Source: Centrapalus pauciflorus
Lineage: Eukaryota; Streptophyta; Magnoliopsida; Asterales; Asteraceae
Reading direction: 5' to 3'
DNA: 64,000 bases
Assembly: GCA_020465985.1 (NCBI GenBank)
Contig: JAANYP010009619.1
Span: 434,001 to 498,000, forward strand
Within the stretch, counting starts at the first letter, position 1; every line of letters begins with the position of its first letter. Positions 30,429 through 42,895 of the stretch are shown piece by piece. Below the pieces are notes generated by a model. The model was not told the DNA's origin, did no database searches, and saw nothing but the letters and a program-made list of their open reading frames with translations. Made by a program: the position numbers and the translations under genes.

Positions 30429-33400
30429 TCAAGGCAGTGGTTGCACTCCTTCTTCAAACATCTCTTCAAGCTGTTCCCTAGTTTCATCCATTTCTTCAAT
30501 TTCAACTCTTAGGAACATGAAACTCGTATGTTAAATCTCCCTTCTTTCATAAAAGCATCTGAGCTGATCCCAGATGGCTGCTCTCCACTTTATTGATTTT
30601 CTAAAGGAGTTAGCAAGTCTGAACGCAATAAGCTGTTTGAGACCAACCTCGTGCAAGTCTGATGCTCTTTGGAAGCACTTTTTCTTTGTAAGGGGATGTA
30701 CAAAAAATACCCCCAGCTCAGGTTATTCAATCAGCTTATCTTCCTCATGTTCTACTCCTTTGGGCTGGCTGTGGTCTACTCCTTTGATTTCCACAGCTAA
30801 ATCACCTTGTTTAATCATTACCAGGAGTTCCTCCAGCTCTGTGTCCTTTTTCTTTCTGTTGGTCTTTATCTTGGGAGTAGCCACTGAGGTACCCTTGATC
30901 TGCTCTTTTGTGATCAGGCCAAGATCCTTCACTCTCTCCATTAACTTTTTGACGTATGCCCTGATAGTCTTAGTTGTTTCATACTTAGACTGGCTCAGGG
31001 CAACTACCAACTCCACCCATTCTCTGTATCCCATTTGTGCAATGTCAGTGTGTTCATATGCTTCCAGTTCTGGGCCTGTATCACCCATTCTGGTTATCTG
31101 TATCTTCCATTGTTTGCCTTTTCATGAAATGGGAACAACTTTGATAATTGGTTCCCTGGCAAGTCTCGTGTCAACAACATCAAAAAACTTTTTTCCTTGC
31201 CAGGTTGTCAAAGTGAATCTCGGCTCTTGCAGACGAGGATGCTTCCTTGGACTTGGTCACTAAGACTTGAGCACCCTGTTCCTTTTCACATTCCTTTTCA
31301 ACCACTGACTCCCTAGCAGCCTCAAGCAACTTTCTTTGCACATCCAAAGAAGGCATTTTAATTTTACTTGCCTCTTTGAATGCAAAGGATCTGGAAGCTT
31401 TGGCAGAGGCTTCTTCATTCTTTAGTCTTTCTAGGGCTTGGAGATGTTCATCTCTGTATTCATAGTATTTCTCCATATAAACACCCATTTCTTTAACTCT
31501 TGCCTTGTCAAACTTTAGCTCTGCAGCTCTTAGATGGTCAGGGTCTACAAATGCTTTCTTCTTTCCTTTAGTTGTAGTAGTTGGAACAGCTTCAGGAACC
31601 TCTTCCTCTTCTTCTTCTTCTTGCAGTATCAGATGTCTCCTTCTGCTTGGCCTGTCCCCAGGAATGGATTCCTTTCCCTTAGTTTGTGTAGGGTTTGGAG
31701 ATCTAGCCTGAGTAGGCTGAGCAGCTTCAGCTTGATAGGAGACATCTCCAGTGGGACCTGTTTGTGATACACATGCTGCTTGACCAATAGATGTTGATTT
31801 CTCCTTTGAAGGAGAAGAAGATTTCTCCCCCTTAGACTTAGTCTATGAGGCAGATAACTTCTCCCCCTTTGAAGAAGATGGCACATAGCTAAGCAGCTTT
31901 AGCTTGATGGGAGACATCTCCAGTGGGACCTGTTTATGATACACCTGCTGCTTGACCAACAGATGTTGATTTCTCCTTTGAAGGAGAAGAAGATTTCTCC
32001 TCCTTAGACTTAGTCTTTGAGGCAGATAACTTCTCCCCCTTTGAAGGAGATGGCACATAGCCTTCAACATGTGGTCTGCCTGGAGAAACAAATTCAGCAC
32101 GTGCAACGGTTTTGGCAGCAGGTTTGGGGCCAACCAGGCTATGCACTAAGAAAGCCAGATTGTCCTTAACCTCTGCAAGTTGGGTAAGGCAGGTCTGAAG
32201 AGAGGTAGATTGAGAATCAGCAATGGAGGACAACTTTGATAGGTTTTCTCTGTCAGAAGCTGTGCACAACAAACTTTGAGGTTGTGCAAGATGTAGTTCA
32301 AGATAGTCTTGCACATCATCAAGGTTTAATGACACAAAATTGATAGAGAGACAATGAGAGTATTTAAGCTGGCCAATGTAGATGGAAGGGTATTGGTGCA
32401 AGTATTGAGGAGAGTGGACAGCTGTTGGGAGACAGCTGCCATGGAGGACACAGAGTCCTGTTGAGTGGAAAGGATAGAGGAAAGGGTAGTGGAGATAGTT
32501 TACAGCTGTGCAGTGAGTGCAAGCAACTGTGAGGACTGATCAGCTTGAGGAGGTGTTGGAAATGAATTCTTGAACAAATCAAAGAATCCTTTGAGCTGTG
32601 CAGACACAGAGTCTGAGATTATTGATGGTAGGGAGATCATGGAATTTTTCAAAGATCCAACTTTGTTGGTCAGCAATGATAGCTGATCATTCAAAGTGTC
32701 ACACCCCGTTACCCCGGTTGGCAATGAAGTGTGACGTCGCGGAAGCGTAACCATAATCATATCGAACGACCACTATATGGAGGTTTTTCAAAAAAACATT
32801 GATTTAACTTCAAATATAAATATTGTTTTACATAACCAAAATACAACGTAAGTAGTTCTTAAAATACCAAGATTTAAATACACAATTTAGTTTATCAGGA
32901 AAGATGCAAATAATTCTCCGAGTTTGAAAATGATGCGACTCCAAAATTAACGGAAGCCTTGGAATGCTTCCAATAAATGCGCATGCCTTAATCACCTGAA
33001 AATAAATGCTAAAATACCTCAGCAAATTGTTGGTGAGCTCAAAGGTTTACGTGAAAAGATCAGTTGTATGGACATTATCAGATGAGTTGAATTTATAAAG
33101 CATAAATTCCGTGTATCTATTACATAAGCCATCATGCAACCGAAGCTTAATTAAATGAGTTTGCCCTATGCAGTATTCCCATACGTAATACCATGTGTTG
33201 AATATATATGCACCTGCTGTTAGCCGAGCCGAACTAACCCGAATGGGGGACATGACTCCAGATAGATCTATCCACAATATATTCGTGCTTACAAATAAAT
33301 GCAATTAACGGTTCATGATTTGAGCGCTGATGGATCCAAATATGTAATACATATAAGAAATATACAGTTTTGATGTCCATATGAAAACAGTGCATGTATT

Positions 33401-36400
33401 TCCACCCCAATAGATAGTGAAAATAGGGGCTATGAAGACTCAACGCATGTTTATGGAAAAATGATCGTTAAAATGACGATTTTCGTTGTTGATGAGCAAT
33501 GACACCGGATGCGTTTAACCGAGTCCTAAATGATATAAGGGATTTAATAACTCCCATATATGATAATTTGTATGTATAAATATTGTTATGTATTAAATCA
33601 CCCAACATTACAAGTTTATAAACTACTATATACAAAGAATTCTTAAAGTCAAGAACGGCCATTTTTTCGAGATGTTTAGGTTGGGGAAAAAGCTTGTTGA
33701 AAACCCTATGTTGGCCATTTTTGAGCTGTCAAACTTTCGGTTTCCCAAATAATTTCTGGGGGTCTTAAACTCCAAAATAAATTATGAAAACATCCAGGTT
33801 TATAGTTAAGACATAGATCTAACTTTTGAGACAAGAATCAACTCATTTCGTTAAGTTATGAATTAGTTATGATTTTTCAAAGTCGATGTAAATTTTCTGC
33901 CGAAAATCCGTAGTTTATAAACTTGAGATAGCTTGTGATTCTTGTTGTTTATTCAAAGTCTACTTGTATAAAAGTTATAAAACACATTTATATAACTTGT
34001 TTTCATAATATTTACACTTACATGATGTGTTTATATATTTATAAACATATTTGAAGAAAACAACTTAAAACAAAAACTAAGGATTTATAAACTTGAGTTT
34101 TTATGCAACTTGTTGTTGGTGATTATATATATTATGCAAGACTTGTAACAACTTAACTAAAAGAAGTAATAAGTTAGTTTTTACATACTTTGATGTATTA
34201 AAAGAATGCAAATGAGTAGGAGTTGAGTTCTTGAATTGTTGCACCAAAGAAACACTTGAAGAACTTGAAGAAACAAAAAGATGCAACTTTGATGTTCTTG
34301 GTTGCTCTTGGCCAATTTTTTTAAGAGAGAAGATGAGAGGATTTTGATCTTTCAAGGTGTGAATGAAATGAGAAATGAGTCCACTATTTATAGAAGAGAA
34401 TTGGTCTTTTAAATGATGTAAGAAAAGGTGGTGTTTAACACTTTACCAACATGTAGGAAAACTAGAAAAAGTGAGGAATTCTTTTCAATACTTTTAATGA
34501 AAGTCAAAGGGGACACAAAAGTGTGTTCCTCTTTTGTGTTGGCTGATTTTTAAGGTATATAAAAATGATGTATTTTGGTTTTTATTTTTTTGTATAAAAG
34601 TATTTAGAATGTATTCTTGTATTTCCCTTTTTATGTAAATTCATAAATACTTTTGGATGCATTGTTTTAATGAATTGTTTTAGTCTTGCATAATTAATGT
34701 TAAGTAATTGTATTAGTGTATGATTAGTGTCACTAATCATAATTTAATTATGTACTTAGTTGAATAAATCCTTCATATCGTAAATCGATCGGATTAATTG
34801 ATTTCCCGATTCATCGCACTGATGAATTTGATTCTAATTGAGTTTAATTTCTTCATGAGCCTTGTTAATCACTTTGATTAATTTCTAATGACCACGGATT
34901 AGGTTATAATTGGCTATTAAATACTGATTAGGTCGTAGTTGCTAACCTGGTTTAATGTCGGATGTTACACAAAGGAAGATCTTTGAAGGATGGAGGAGTA
35001 TGGGTGGACTGTTTGGATTGTGTAGATGGTGAAGAATGATAATGGGATGAGGATGAGGCAGGTGTTTGAGAATGTGAGGAAGAAGGTAGGGAAACGTTTC
35101 ATAGAAGTTCCATAGCCTGGGCATAAGTAAGATGACCCAGCTTGGAATGGTCAATGGAACCTTCAGCAGTGGCTGTAGCTGCTTCATCAGGAGAAGGGGT
35201 AGCAGATGGTGGCCTTTCAGATGTTTCTTGTTTTGCAGCACCTTCATCAAAGCCTGGGGTGGTTCCCTCAGCAGCACCTTGGTTTATAGGTGCCTCATCA
35301 TGGGGAGATGGGATGTGCATTTCAACATCAGCAGTTATGAAACCTGCTGATGGAATTTGCATTTGAGGAGTGGCCTCACAAGAGGGATGGCCTGTTCCCT
35401 GTGGTTCATCATCTTTGGAGGTTGGTCCTTCAGCAGCTGTTGGGTGTACAACAGTTGTATCACTAGGAGCAGAAGTTTGAGGCTGATCGATTGGATGGTC
35501 TAGTCCAGCAGGTTTGGCACCTCGTGCAGACTCAGGGTGTGCAAGAGAAGTATGGAGTGGAGACTGTGTGGACTCAGTGGGGAGTGGAGTGAACTCCTGT
35601 CTTTCAATACCCCCAGCCTGTTGCGAGGCTGTGATTGTTGATGTGGTAGTCTCCATATGTACAACTAGTTCATGTTGGGAAGAACCAGAGGGTCTAGGCT
35701 GACTCAGGGTGGACTCATGTTGGAGTGAAGCTTGCTCTAATGATGTTGGACCTTCTCCCAAAATAGGAGAGGCAGCATGGGTTTCTTCTTTTCAACTGAC
35801 TCTTACTGAGAAGAGTCAGAGGGGCTGCGTTGGGTGGATGGTTTCTTCCTAGCTAAGGATTTTCTCCTGGAGTATTGTGACAGTGTGGGGGATTGAGGAA
35901 AAGTAGCAGGGAAGTTTGTTTGGACTGCTGGTGAGACTGGGTCAGAAACAGGGGGTTAACATGTTCCATGGCCTCGGGTGCCATAGAGGCACCAGCCACA
36001 AAGGCTTGAGGTTCAACAGATGAACCAGGGTGAAAAGTTTACTCCCCCTCAGCCACATAGTCTGATCGGGCAGACTTTGACTTAGCTGTTTTTGCCTTCT
36101 TGCGAACAGGCTCAGCTTGAGTCGATTCCAGGTCCCTTTTTACAACATTGGACCTGGATTTGGATTTTCCTCTGGGAGCAGTCACTGGATCCACCCTCAC
36201 AGTAGAGGGTCATTCCACCATACCAAGCAACCACCTCATAGGTGTAGACAGAGGAGGCTCATTTGGGAGTAGAAGGGTGTAGAAAACTCTATTCCCAATC
36301 ACCGGGAAGGCAGCAGTACGTAACATTGGTTGAGAGTTATAGAGATGTTCACCACAGACATGGTTGAATATGAGGCTCAGAAACATTGGTTATCTTACAG

Positions 36401-37056
36401 CAGCTGGACGTGTTTCCTGCTGCACCAGGTTCCTCAAAATCATGAAAATCCACCGAGCCATGTTCAGAGTAATCTCATCTACAAGCTGTAGGACTATTGG
36501 GATTTCATCATGACTAAGCTGGTCAAAAGAACCAACTTTGCTGCTGAAGCACATTACCACAGAGGCAAATAAGAAGCTGTAAGTAGGTGAGAGATCCTTT
36601 TTGAACAGTGTGGCTCCAACTTTGGGTTCTGCTACACCACAGAAGCGTAGCAAGTTTCCCATCTGATCATTTTCAGGTTGTGGCTGGTCATTCGTTTCAG
36701 CCACAGGGAGATGAGAACTTCCCTGATAAGACCTGTAGTGATCTCAATGGTCTAAGTTCATTGAGAGTGGTTCCCCTGATGATTTTGGTTGCTGGGTCAT
36801 AGGCACAGGTGTACCAAAATTCCTACACCATCTCTTGGTACAGGACACCAGGAGATGCAGTCATGGCATAGTGTAGAGGGTGAACCTTCAGAAACTCCAC
36901 CATATTCTCATAACATTTCCCCACATAGTTTTTGGGGATGGTTAGGTTGGCAATGTAGTTTGTGGGTTTCAAGGTCAGCATCGTGGTAACAGATGGATGT
37001 TTCTCAACATCCTTACCAACGAACATTGGAAGCAAAGGGTTGTTTTTGTGAGCCAT
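30429..37056 (-). pseudogene. Element C third ORF (ORF3), interrupted by a solo LTR
   Basis: ATG at 37056 (minus) opens MAHKNNPLLPMFVGKDVEKH; the stop is at 30431-30429. About 1450 codons once the 32697-34969 insertion is left out, homologous throughout to D ORF3. Order: conserved N-terminal domain (SVTTMLTLKPTNYIANLT; DQMGNLLRFCGVAEPK), a basic and Ser/Thr/Pro/Gln-rich middle, coiled-coil Leu repeats, a Lys/Ser-rich stretch (PSKGEKLSASKTKSKEEKSS), and a C-terminal domain (GYREWVELVVALSQSKYETT). It carries stops and frameshifts (for example near 36390). A partial duplication of about 150 bases around the Lys/Ser stretch is visible (31770-31900 and 31940-32060). Role unknown. Confidence 0.82.
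32697..34969 (-). mobile_element. Solo LTR, gypsy-like, 2273 bp, in ORF3 of element C
   Basis: Plus view TGTCACACCCCG to GGATGTTACA; minus view TGTAACATCC to GGGGTGTGACA. A perfect 5-bp target duplication CAAAG flanks it (32692-32696 and 34970-34974), and removing it restores the ORF3 similarity to D. The minus orientation is preferred because the TGTAACATCC start and a CTCACCAACAATTTGCTGAGG motif resemble gypsy LTRs. No internal genes. Confidence 0.88.
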
Positions 37057-37161
37057 TTGTGGAGTAGTGGAAATATGAGTACTGGACACTTAGTCGATTT
37101 TAGGGTTCTTTGGAAGTTATGGTAGCAGTAGAGGAAGAAGAAGATGAAAAAGTAGAGGAGG

Positions 37162-37169
37162 TATTTATA
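37162..37169 (-). promoter_or_regulatory. TATA box upstream of element C ORF3
   Basis: Minus-strand TATAAATA in CCTATAAATACC, 105 bases before the ORF3 ATG (37056). D has the same box and distance (52501-52508; ATG 52613), with conserved sequence on both sides (GACAACCGTTCCGTTTT upstream). This indicates a separate transcript for ORF3. Confidence 0.72.
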
Positions 37170-37745
37170 GGATTCGTATGTGAGTGGGTAGGAGAGAAAA
37201 AGGTTTGGGCGGTTGATTTGAAATGCTCTTTAAGGAAAAACGGAACGGTTGTCCATGTCAGAACGGTTGTCAGACCACTTGAACCTTTGTATTCACTAAC
37301 ACACATTAACACACATTTTCCATAGATAATTAAGTTAAATAAATACAGAAATTAAGTAACTTAATTATGAAGAAAGGAAATTAAAGCTAATGTTCTAAGC
37401 TGTTGATCAAACCTGTGATGAGCAGGGTTCATCACAAACTGTCATTCCTCAAGCTGTTCATTCAACCTGTGCAGCTATGCAAGTACAAGTTATGTTCAAT
37501 AGCTGACCAGGTTACAAGACAATGTCTTGTATGACAAATTGAGAGAGTGAGCAGGTTGGGGGTTTAATCAACAGACCAGGTTTGAAGTGAAAACTGATGG
37601 TTTTAAACCTGTTATACGCTCAAGCTGTTCATGTTTTCAAAAATTGGCTATGTGTAGAACATGCATAGCCTGTTCTGTCTAAGTTGTTCTGAGAAACTTG
37701 AGCATTGTGAGACATATAATGCCTTAGAACATTAACGACACTTAG
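37170..37745 (-). other. Pol-ORF3 spacer of element C
   Basis: No gene. Upstream promoter region conserved with D, and between 37390 and 37700 an array of short AAGCTGTT(C/G), AACCTG(T), GAGCAGG and ACCAGGTT motifs. Confidence 0.7.
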
Positions 37746-39085
37746 TCACTTTTGTTTAACAATGCCAAGCTTGCTTACAATATAACTAAACCTGTTTTCA
37801 TCAAGAGGCTTGGTGAAAATGTCTGCAAGTTGTTCATCTGTGGAAATAAAACTTACCTCCACATTACCTTTCTGGATGTGATTCCTGATGAAGTGATGTT
37901 TGACTTCTATATGCTTTGTTCTGGAATGAAATACTGGATTGTTTGAGACGGCTATAGCACTTGTATTATCACACAGAATAGGAGTCTTCCTATATACAAG
38001 TCCATAGTCTACAAGCTGATGCTGCATCCACAGATTCTGCCCACAGCAGCTTCCAGCAGCAATATACTCAGCTTCAGCAGTAGAAGTAGAAACTGAGTTC
38101 TGCTTCTTGCTACACCAACTTATCAACTTACCACCAAGGAGTTGACACCCACCTGTTGTGCTTTTTCTGTCTAGCCTGCAGCTTGCAAAATCATAATCTA
38201 AATATCTTGTTAGCTCAAGACTTGAATCTTTGGGATACCAAATACCCAAACCTGGTGTACCCTTAAGGTATCTGAAGATTCTTTTTACAGCAGCTAGATG
38301 TGATTCTTTAGGATCAGCTTGGAACTTAGCACATAAACAAGTAGCAAACATTATATCTGGTCTACTAGCAGTTAAATATAGCAAGCTCCCAATCATGCCT
38401 CTGTAAGCTGTTACTGAAACAGTTTTGCCACTGGCATCAGCATCCAACTTTACATTGGTTGCGATTGGGGTTTTGATAGGAGAACTTTGATCAAATTTAA
38501 ACTTTTTCAAAAGATCTCAAGTGTACTTTCTTTGACTTATAAAAATTCCATTTGAGGTTTGTTTATCCTGTAATCCTAAAAAGAAAGTAAGTTTTCCCAT
38601 TATACTCATTTCATATTTTGAATTCATGAGTAATGAAAAATTCTTGCATAACTACTCATTAGTAGAACCAAATATTATGTCATCCACATAAATTTGAACA
38701 ACCATAATATCAGACTTCACATTTTTATGGACTGTGTGGTATCCAGTTTACCTCTGGAATAACCATTGCTCATAAAGAAATCAGTTAGAGTGTCATACCA
38801 GGCACTAGGGGCTTGTTTTAGACCATAGAGGGCTTTGTCCAACTAATAGACAAAACCTGGATGACGTTCATTTTCAAAACCTGGAGGCTGCTTGACATAC
38901 GCTTCTTCTTGCAGCTTTCCATTCAAAAATGCACATTTACATCCATTTGAAATACCTTCATACTCTTGTGGGCACCGTAGGCTAGAAACAAACGAATTGC
39001 CTCTAACCTAGCCACTGGAACAAATGTTTCATCATAGTCAAGGCCTTCTTCCTGTCAGTAGCCTTGAGCAACCAGTCTTGCCTTA
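37746..39085 (-). pseudogene. Element C reverse transcriptase (3' part) and RNase H
   Basis: Continues the RT after Helitron 1: KARLVAQGY, a stop, EEGLDYDETFVPVARLEAIR, KVFQMDV, ALYGLKQAPSAWYDTL. RNase H is open from 38510 to 37746 (DYDFASCRLDRKSTTGG, STSTAEAEYIAAGSCCG, LADIFTKPLDENRF). Upstream of 38510 there are stops and frameshifts (38500, 38760, 38840). Confidence 0.88.
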
Positions 39086-39199
39086 TCTATACTACTATAT
39101 AATGCATTTAGCTTAAGGTCTTAAAAACAATTTTATATGCATAAGCTACAAGTTCTTAAAGCACATGTCTGAATTTTCAGAGGTACAACGATATAAAGC

Positions 39200-39607
39200 T
39201 TGATGTACACATTGTTAATGCATAAAAATTCAAATTTCAAACTCATTCTTAAAAGGTTTTCTCGAGGCTCACACTTCTGCAGGTTTATTGGGAACAGGAG
39301 ACGTGAAACGACATCCGTCCACGCTGCCACTTCTTCCTTCTCTTTCCAGCTCCAAAACTCCCTGACACGTCTCATTTCCAAAGAAAACCTCCTGCGATTT
39401 TCATCTCCAAAACCACCGCAACCCTCCTCCTTCTCATGCCAAGCCGCCGCCCCTTCCTTCTCAGGCGACCCCATCCTTCCCTTCTCAGACGACATTTGGC
39501 TCTTCGATTCTCAGGCGACACCTAGCCACGCCGCCGCTTCTTCTCCACCTTCTCAGGTCACGCCGCCGCAGAAGAGGAAAATTCAGCAAAGAAGAATAGA
39601 ACTATAA
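39200..39607 (+). pseudogene. GC-rich coding-looking segment at the 5' side of Helitron 1
   Basis: Open for 135 codons, Ser/Pro/Gln-rich (SSPKPPQPSSFSCQAAAPSF), with GC content clearly above the surroundings from 39290 to 39560. It could be a captured first exon or 5' UTR, possibly of the methyltransferase-like gene that follows. No family motif is recognised. Confidence 0.35.
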
Positions 39608-39994
39608 CCCTCTGTTACGTTTTTAGTGTTTACAAGGTACTGTCAAAACTAATTTTCAATTATGTTATTTTTATCCCTCAGTTTTGTTGCGATTTCAATA
39701 GATTTGTTCTAATTAGATTATTGATGTGAAGGAGGGTAACTCTTTTCATCTGTTGGTGATTAATTTCTATCTGCATGGACTGCTTGTGGTACATTTAGTT
39801 ATGACGTATGTGGACTTAATACTTGCTTATTATCAAGTTCTTTGTAAACATTTACATAAAATGGAAAACACTGAACTTAATACCGTTTGTAAAACAATTT
39901 TCCTCGAGCCCAGACCTGAATGCTTATGTGTGATAGTCTTTCTTACTTCATTTGTGATTCATCATGCCCTTTACCTTCATTATGATCGTTCAGG

Positions 39995-40075
39995 TTAAAA
40001 GAAGCCTACCTACCTGAATTTTCACCAACAAGAGTGTTGGATTTTGGTGCTGGTACTGGATGGGCTTTTTGGTGA
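39995..40075 (+). pseudogene. Exon fragment of a Rsm22/METTL17-like methyltransferase gene
   Basis: One frame reads LKEAYLPEFSPTRVLDFGAG and TGWAFW. LDFGAGTG is the S-adenosylmethionine-binding motif I, and PEFSPTRVLDFGAGTG(S)AFWA is typical of the mitochondrial ribosome assembly methyltransferase Rsm22/METTL17. Only about 27 codons are recognisable; a CAG acceptor-like site precedes them. Confidence 0.6.
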
Positions 40076-41328
40076 GGATTTTCTATACTAATCTCATTCT
40101 CTTTATACTCAGGATCCCCCATCTAATCCCAAAAAACGCTCATATTCAAATTGTTACAATTTTTTTAAGATCATCGTGGTTTAGTTGTGCTACACTTCTT
40201 AGAAGTAGGTATTTTTATTTAACTTGATATTTTCTTTATTAAGTCGGGAGAAGGTAAGGTAAAAAGAGCAAGTTGTTCATCAGGTTTTTTTAGAAATTTA
40301 AGTTAGAGAAGTCATCTTTAGAACAATATTTTCGCAGATGATTCTTATTGAAGCAGAAGTACATCATTGGATGTATGGTTGTCTGCATAACGATATATTA
40401 AAATTCAGGGCTTTGCGTGAATTATGGCGACAATTAAAGGTTAAATCATCACTGCCATGTTTAGTTGTATTGCATAGATTTTGTAATAAATTATGTGAGT
40501 GAATTGCCATGGCATGGTGTCCAAAAAATGTGCAGAATGGTCACATTATTTCCTGGTAGATCGTTGTTGACTTGCCAATGGCATTATAGCAATTATAGTT
40601 GGCCAAATGGATGGGTTGGACATTCAAATGGGTTTGGATCAAAACGGAACGTTCTTAATCGTTGATAGTCAGATTGGGATGTTGCCTACACTTTTTCTCT
40701 TTCTTTTTTTCGAAGTAATTACATATAGTTATTTCATGTCAAGTTTTATTTTCTTTATGTATTCTCCTAATGATTCCTATTTGGGACAAGAGAGTTCCAC
40801 ATTCCTATTTTATTTCTGTATTCTTTAAATGATTCCTATAACCTGGCGCTGTAGCATTTTGACAGATCTTGTTATATTTTGAGGTTTCCATCTCTTTTTT
40901 CGGAGCACTAATGACAGCCATTTGGCATTGGTGGCAGTGGGATCTTGTTTGGCGCTAAATAATATGATCACTAAGATGAAGTGGCACCACCATCAGTAAG
41001 TTCTACAATTTATTTTCTATCCTGCTTGTAAGTTGGATTGATTAGTCTTAGAATTCTATCACCATGATCAAATTTGTGTCCTTCCTAATCTGTACCAAGT
41101 TCCTATATTTTCTCTGTAAATATCTGTAGCTTTGTTGGGTCCATATCTATATGAATCTTTAGTTCGGAATTTCATACACCATGTTCTCTCATGTTTGGCT
41201 TATCTGCACAGCAAGAAAACATTTCACATGTGAAAGATTATTCTTTTCAAAAAGCCTAATAACTACGATAAATGAAGATGAAACTGTAGCCGTTTCTATT
41301 GGAATGAGCTCTTTATAATTGATGTATG
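40076..41328 (+). other. Non-coding part of Helitron 1 between the two gene fragments
   Basis: AT-rich, intron-like. Around 40900-41000 a GTGGCAGTGGGATCTTG segment may be a further decayed exon of the kinase (glycine-rich loop region), but it cannot be confirmed. Confidence 0.45.
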
Positions 41329-42273
41329 TTAAATAGAGATATCAAAGGAGCAAATTTGCTTGTTGATGCATCTGGTGTAATGAAGTTTGCCGACTTTGGA
41401 TTGGCAAAACACCTGAGCTGAGAAATAGTTAATACCGATTCATCAGTTTTTTCTCTGTTTCTGATGTCCTAATAGTTAGTTGTCTTATTGTGTATTTTTA
41501 CAGCTTATTCCAAATGGAAATGATCTTATGTTAAAGGGTACTCCACATTGGATGACTTCAGAGGTATATTTTGTAATGGATGATGTCATAAGTAGCTATG
41601 TAATTTTAGGTTCGACATGTTTTGAGTATTATAGTTTTTTTAAGTATTAAAAATTTCACAGTGATCCATTTTAGTAATTAAACTTTCTATATCGGTTCAT
41701 TTTGATGATTAAAGTTTCTATATTGATTCATTTTGGTGATAAAACTTTTAGCAGTGCATCAGTTTGGTAATTTTTTTTACATGTAATGTCTAAAACGGAC
41801 CACTATGGAATGTTTAATACATAAAAAAAATAACTATATTACCCGAAATAGACCAAACCTAAAATTACATAACTATTTGTGAATCGAAAAGATGGTTCAA
41901 TAATAAATTCGGCTTTTTGGAGCAGATTCTGCAAGCCGTTATGCGAAAAGATTCAAATCAAGAACATACATTTACCATGGATATTTGGAGCTTGGGATGT
42001 ACAGTGATCGAGATGGTGACCGGGAAACCTCCTTGGAGCGAGTTCATATCCGTGGGTCGCTATATGTTGTATGTTTCTTCGTTTTTCGAATGTATATTAA
42101 TTCGATCTATGCATCATTAGGTCCAAGCAATGTTCAATGTGTTAAACAGATCACCACCGATACCAGAAACGTTATCATCATAAGGAAAGGATTTCTTAGC
42201 TCGATGCTTGCCGAGAAATCCAGAAAATCGATCCTCGGCTGCTATGCTACTTGAACATCCTTTTCTGTGTAAC
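41329..42273 (+). pseudogene. MAPKKK kinase-domain fragment (four exon pieces) in Helitron 1
   Basis: Exon pieces with plant introns between: RDIKGANLLVDASGVMKFAD and FGLAKHLS (about 41336-41420; catalytic-loop HRD has lost its His, DFG present); LIPNGNDLMLKGTPHWMTSE (41504-41563, CAG before and GTATAT after); ILQAVMRKDSN...DIWSLGCTVIEMVTGKPPWS (41926-42045); and VQAMFNVLNRSPPIPETLSS...AAMLLEHPFL (42121-42270). This is the second half of a MEKK/YODA-type MAP kinase kinase kinase. A stop (TAA after ETLSS) and mutations make it non-functional, and the N-terminal lobe is missing. Confidence 0.85.
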
Positions 42274-42895
42274 TCATTTGAAGTTTTCAGGTCTGAGATT
42301 GAAAGTAAGTTAACATATCTCACGTGATTCTTCATGAACTTTCTTTTTAAATTATCATCATCAATCTGAGGGACACATCTGCACGCCACAAAAATACGAT
42401 GCAACAGTAACCAAGAACATTGGTCAAGAATGGAAGACTGCAATTATTTCACTTGTATGCTTTTCATTCCTAAAGCCAGAATATGCATATCAGAAAGCAG
42501 GATCATATATGATCAAAATGATAAAAAGGATCAAACTTAAGGATTTCCTTCCTCTGTGAGAAAAGATCTTCTTCCTCTGTGAGAAAATATGATGATATTT
42601 GATGGTCAAACTAGCTTTTAGATAGTCAAACTAGCTTTTAGTCATAGAAATACCAAGGAATCCAAAATCCAACACACAATTAGTTATTAGCTGTCAAATT
42701 TAAATTTAAGCACGAGGGTTAACTTTCAATTCATTCTTTTTGTCAAATTTTATTTCAATTATAATATTATGGTGAATTATCTATAATATGAAAATTTAGG
42801 ATTCAAACTTAAGGATCTTCTTCCTCTATATCTTACCAACATGTTATCAAATGACAATTTGTTGTCGCCGGTGCTTTGCGCGAGTACACTACTAG

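Larger units (their letters stand above)
39086..42895 (+). mobile_element. Helitron 1, non-autonomous, with captured gene pieces (3810 bp)
   Basis: It begins TCTATACTACTATATAAT and ends GTACACTACTAG, with a GTGC-TTT-GCGC hairpin (42871-42881) ten bases before the CTAG. Insertion is between host A (39085) and T (42896), with no target duplication; joining the flanks recreates the element C RT frame as in D. TC start, CTAG end, hairpin and A|T target are the defining marks of Helitrons. No Rep/helicase is present. It carries a Rsm22/METTL17-like fragment, a MAPKKK fragment and a GC-rich coding-looking 5' segment (39290-39600). Confidence 0.9.

Noticed and set aside
41329..42273. Functional MAPKKK gene
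   Set aside because: Lacks the N-terminal lobe, catalytic-loop His is changed, stop codons present, and it is inside a bounded Helitron.
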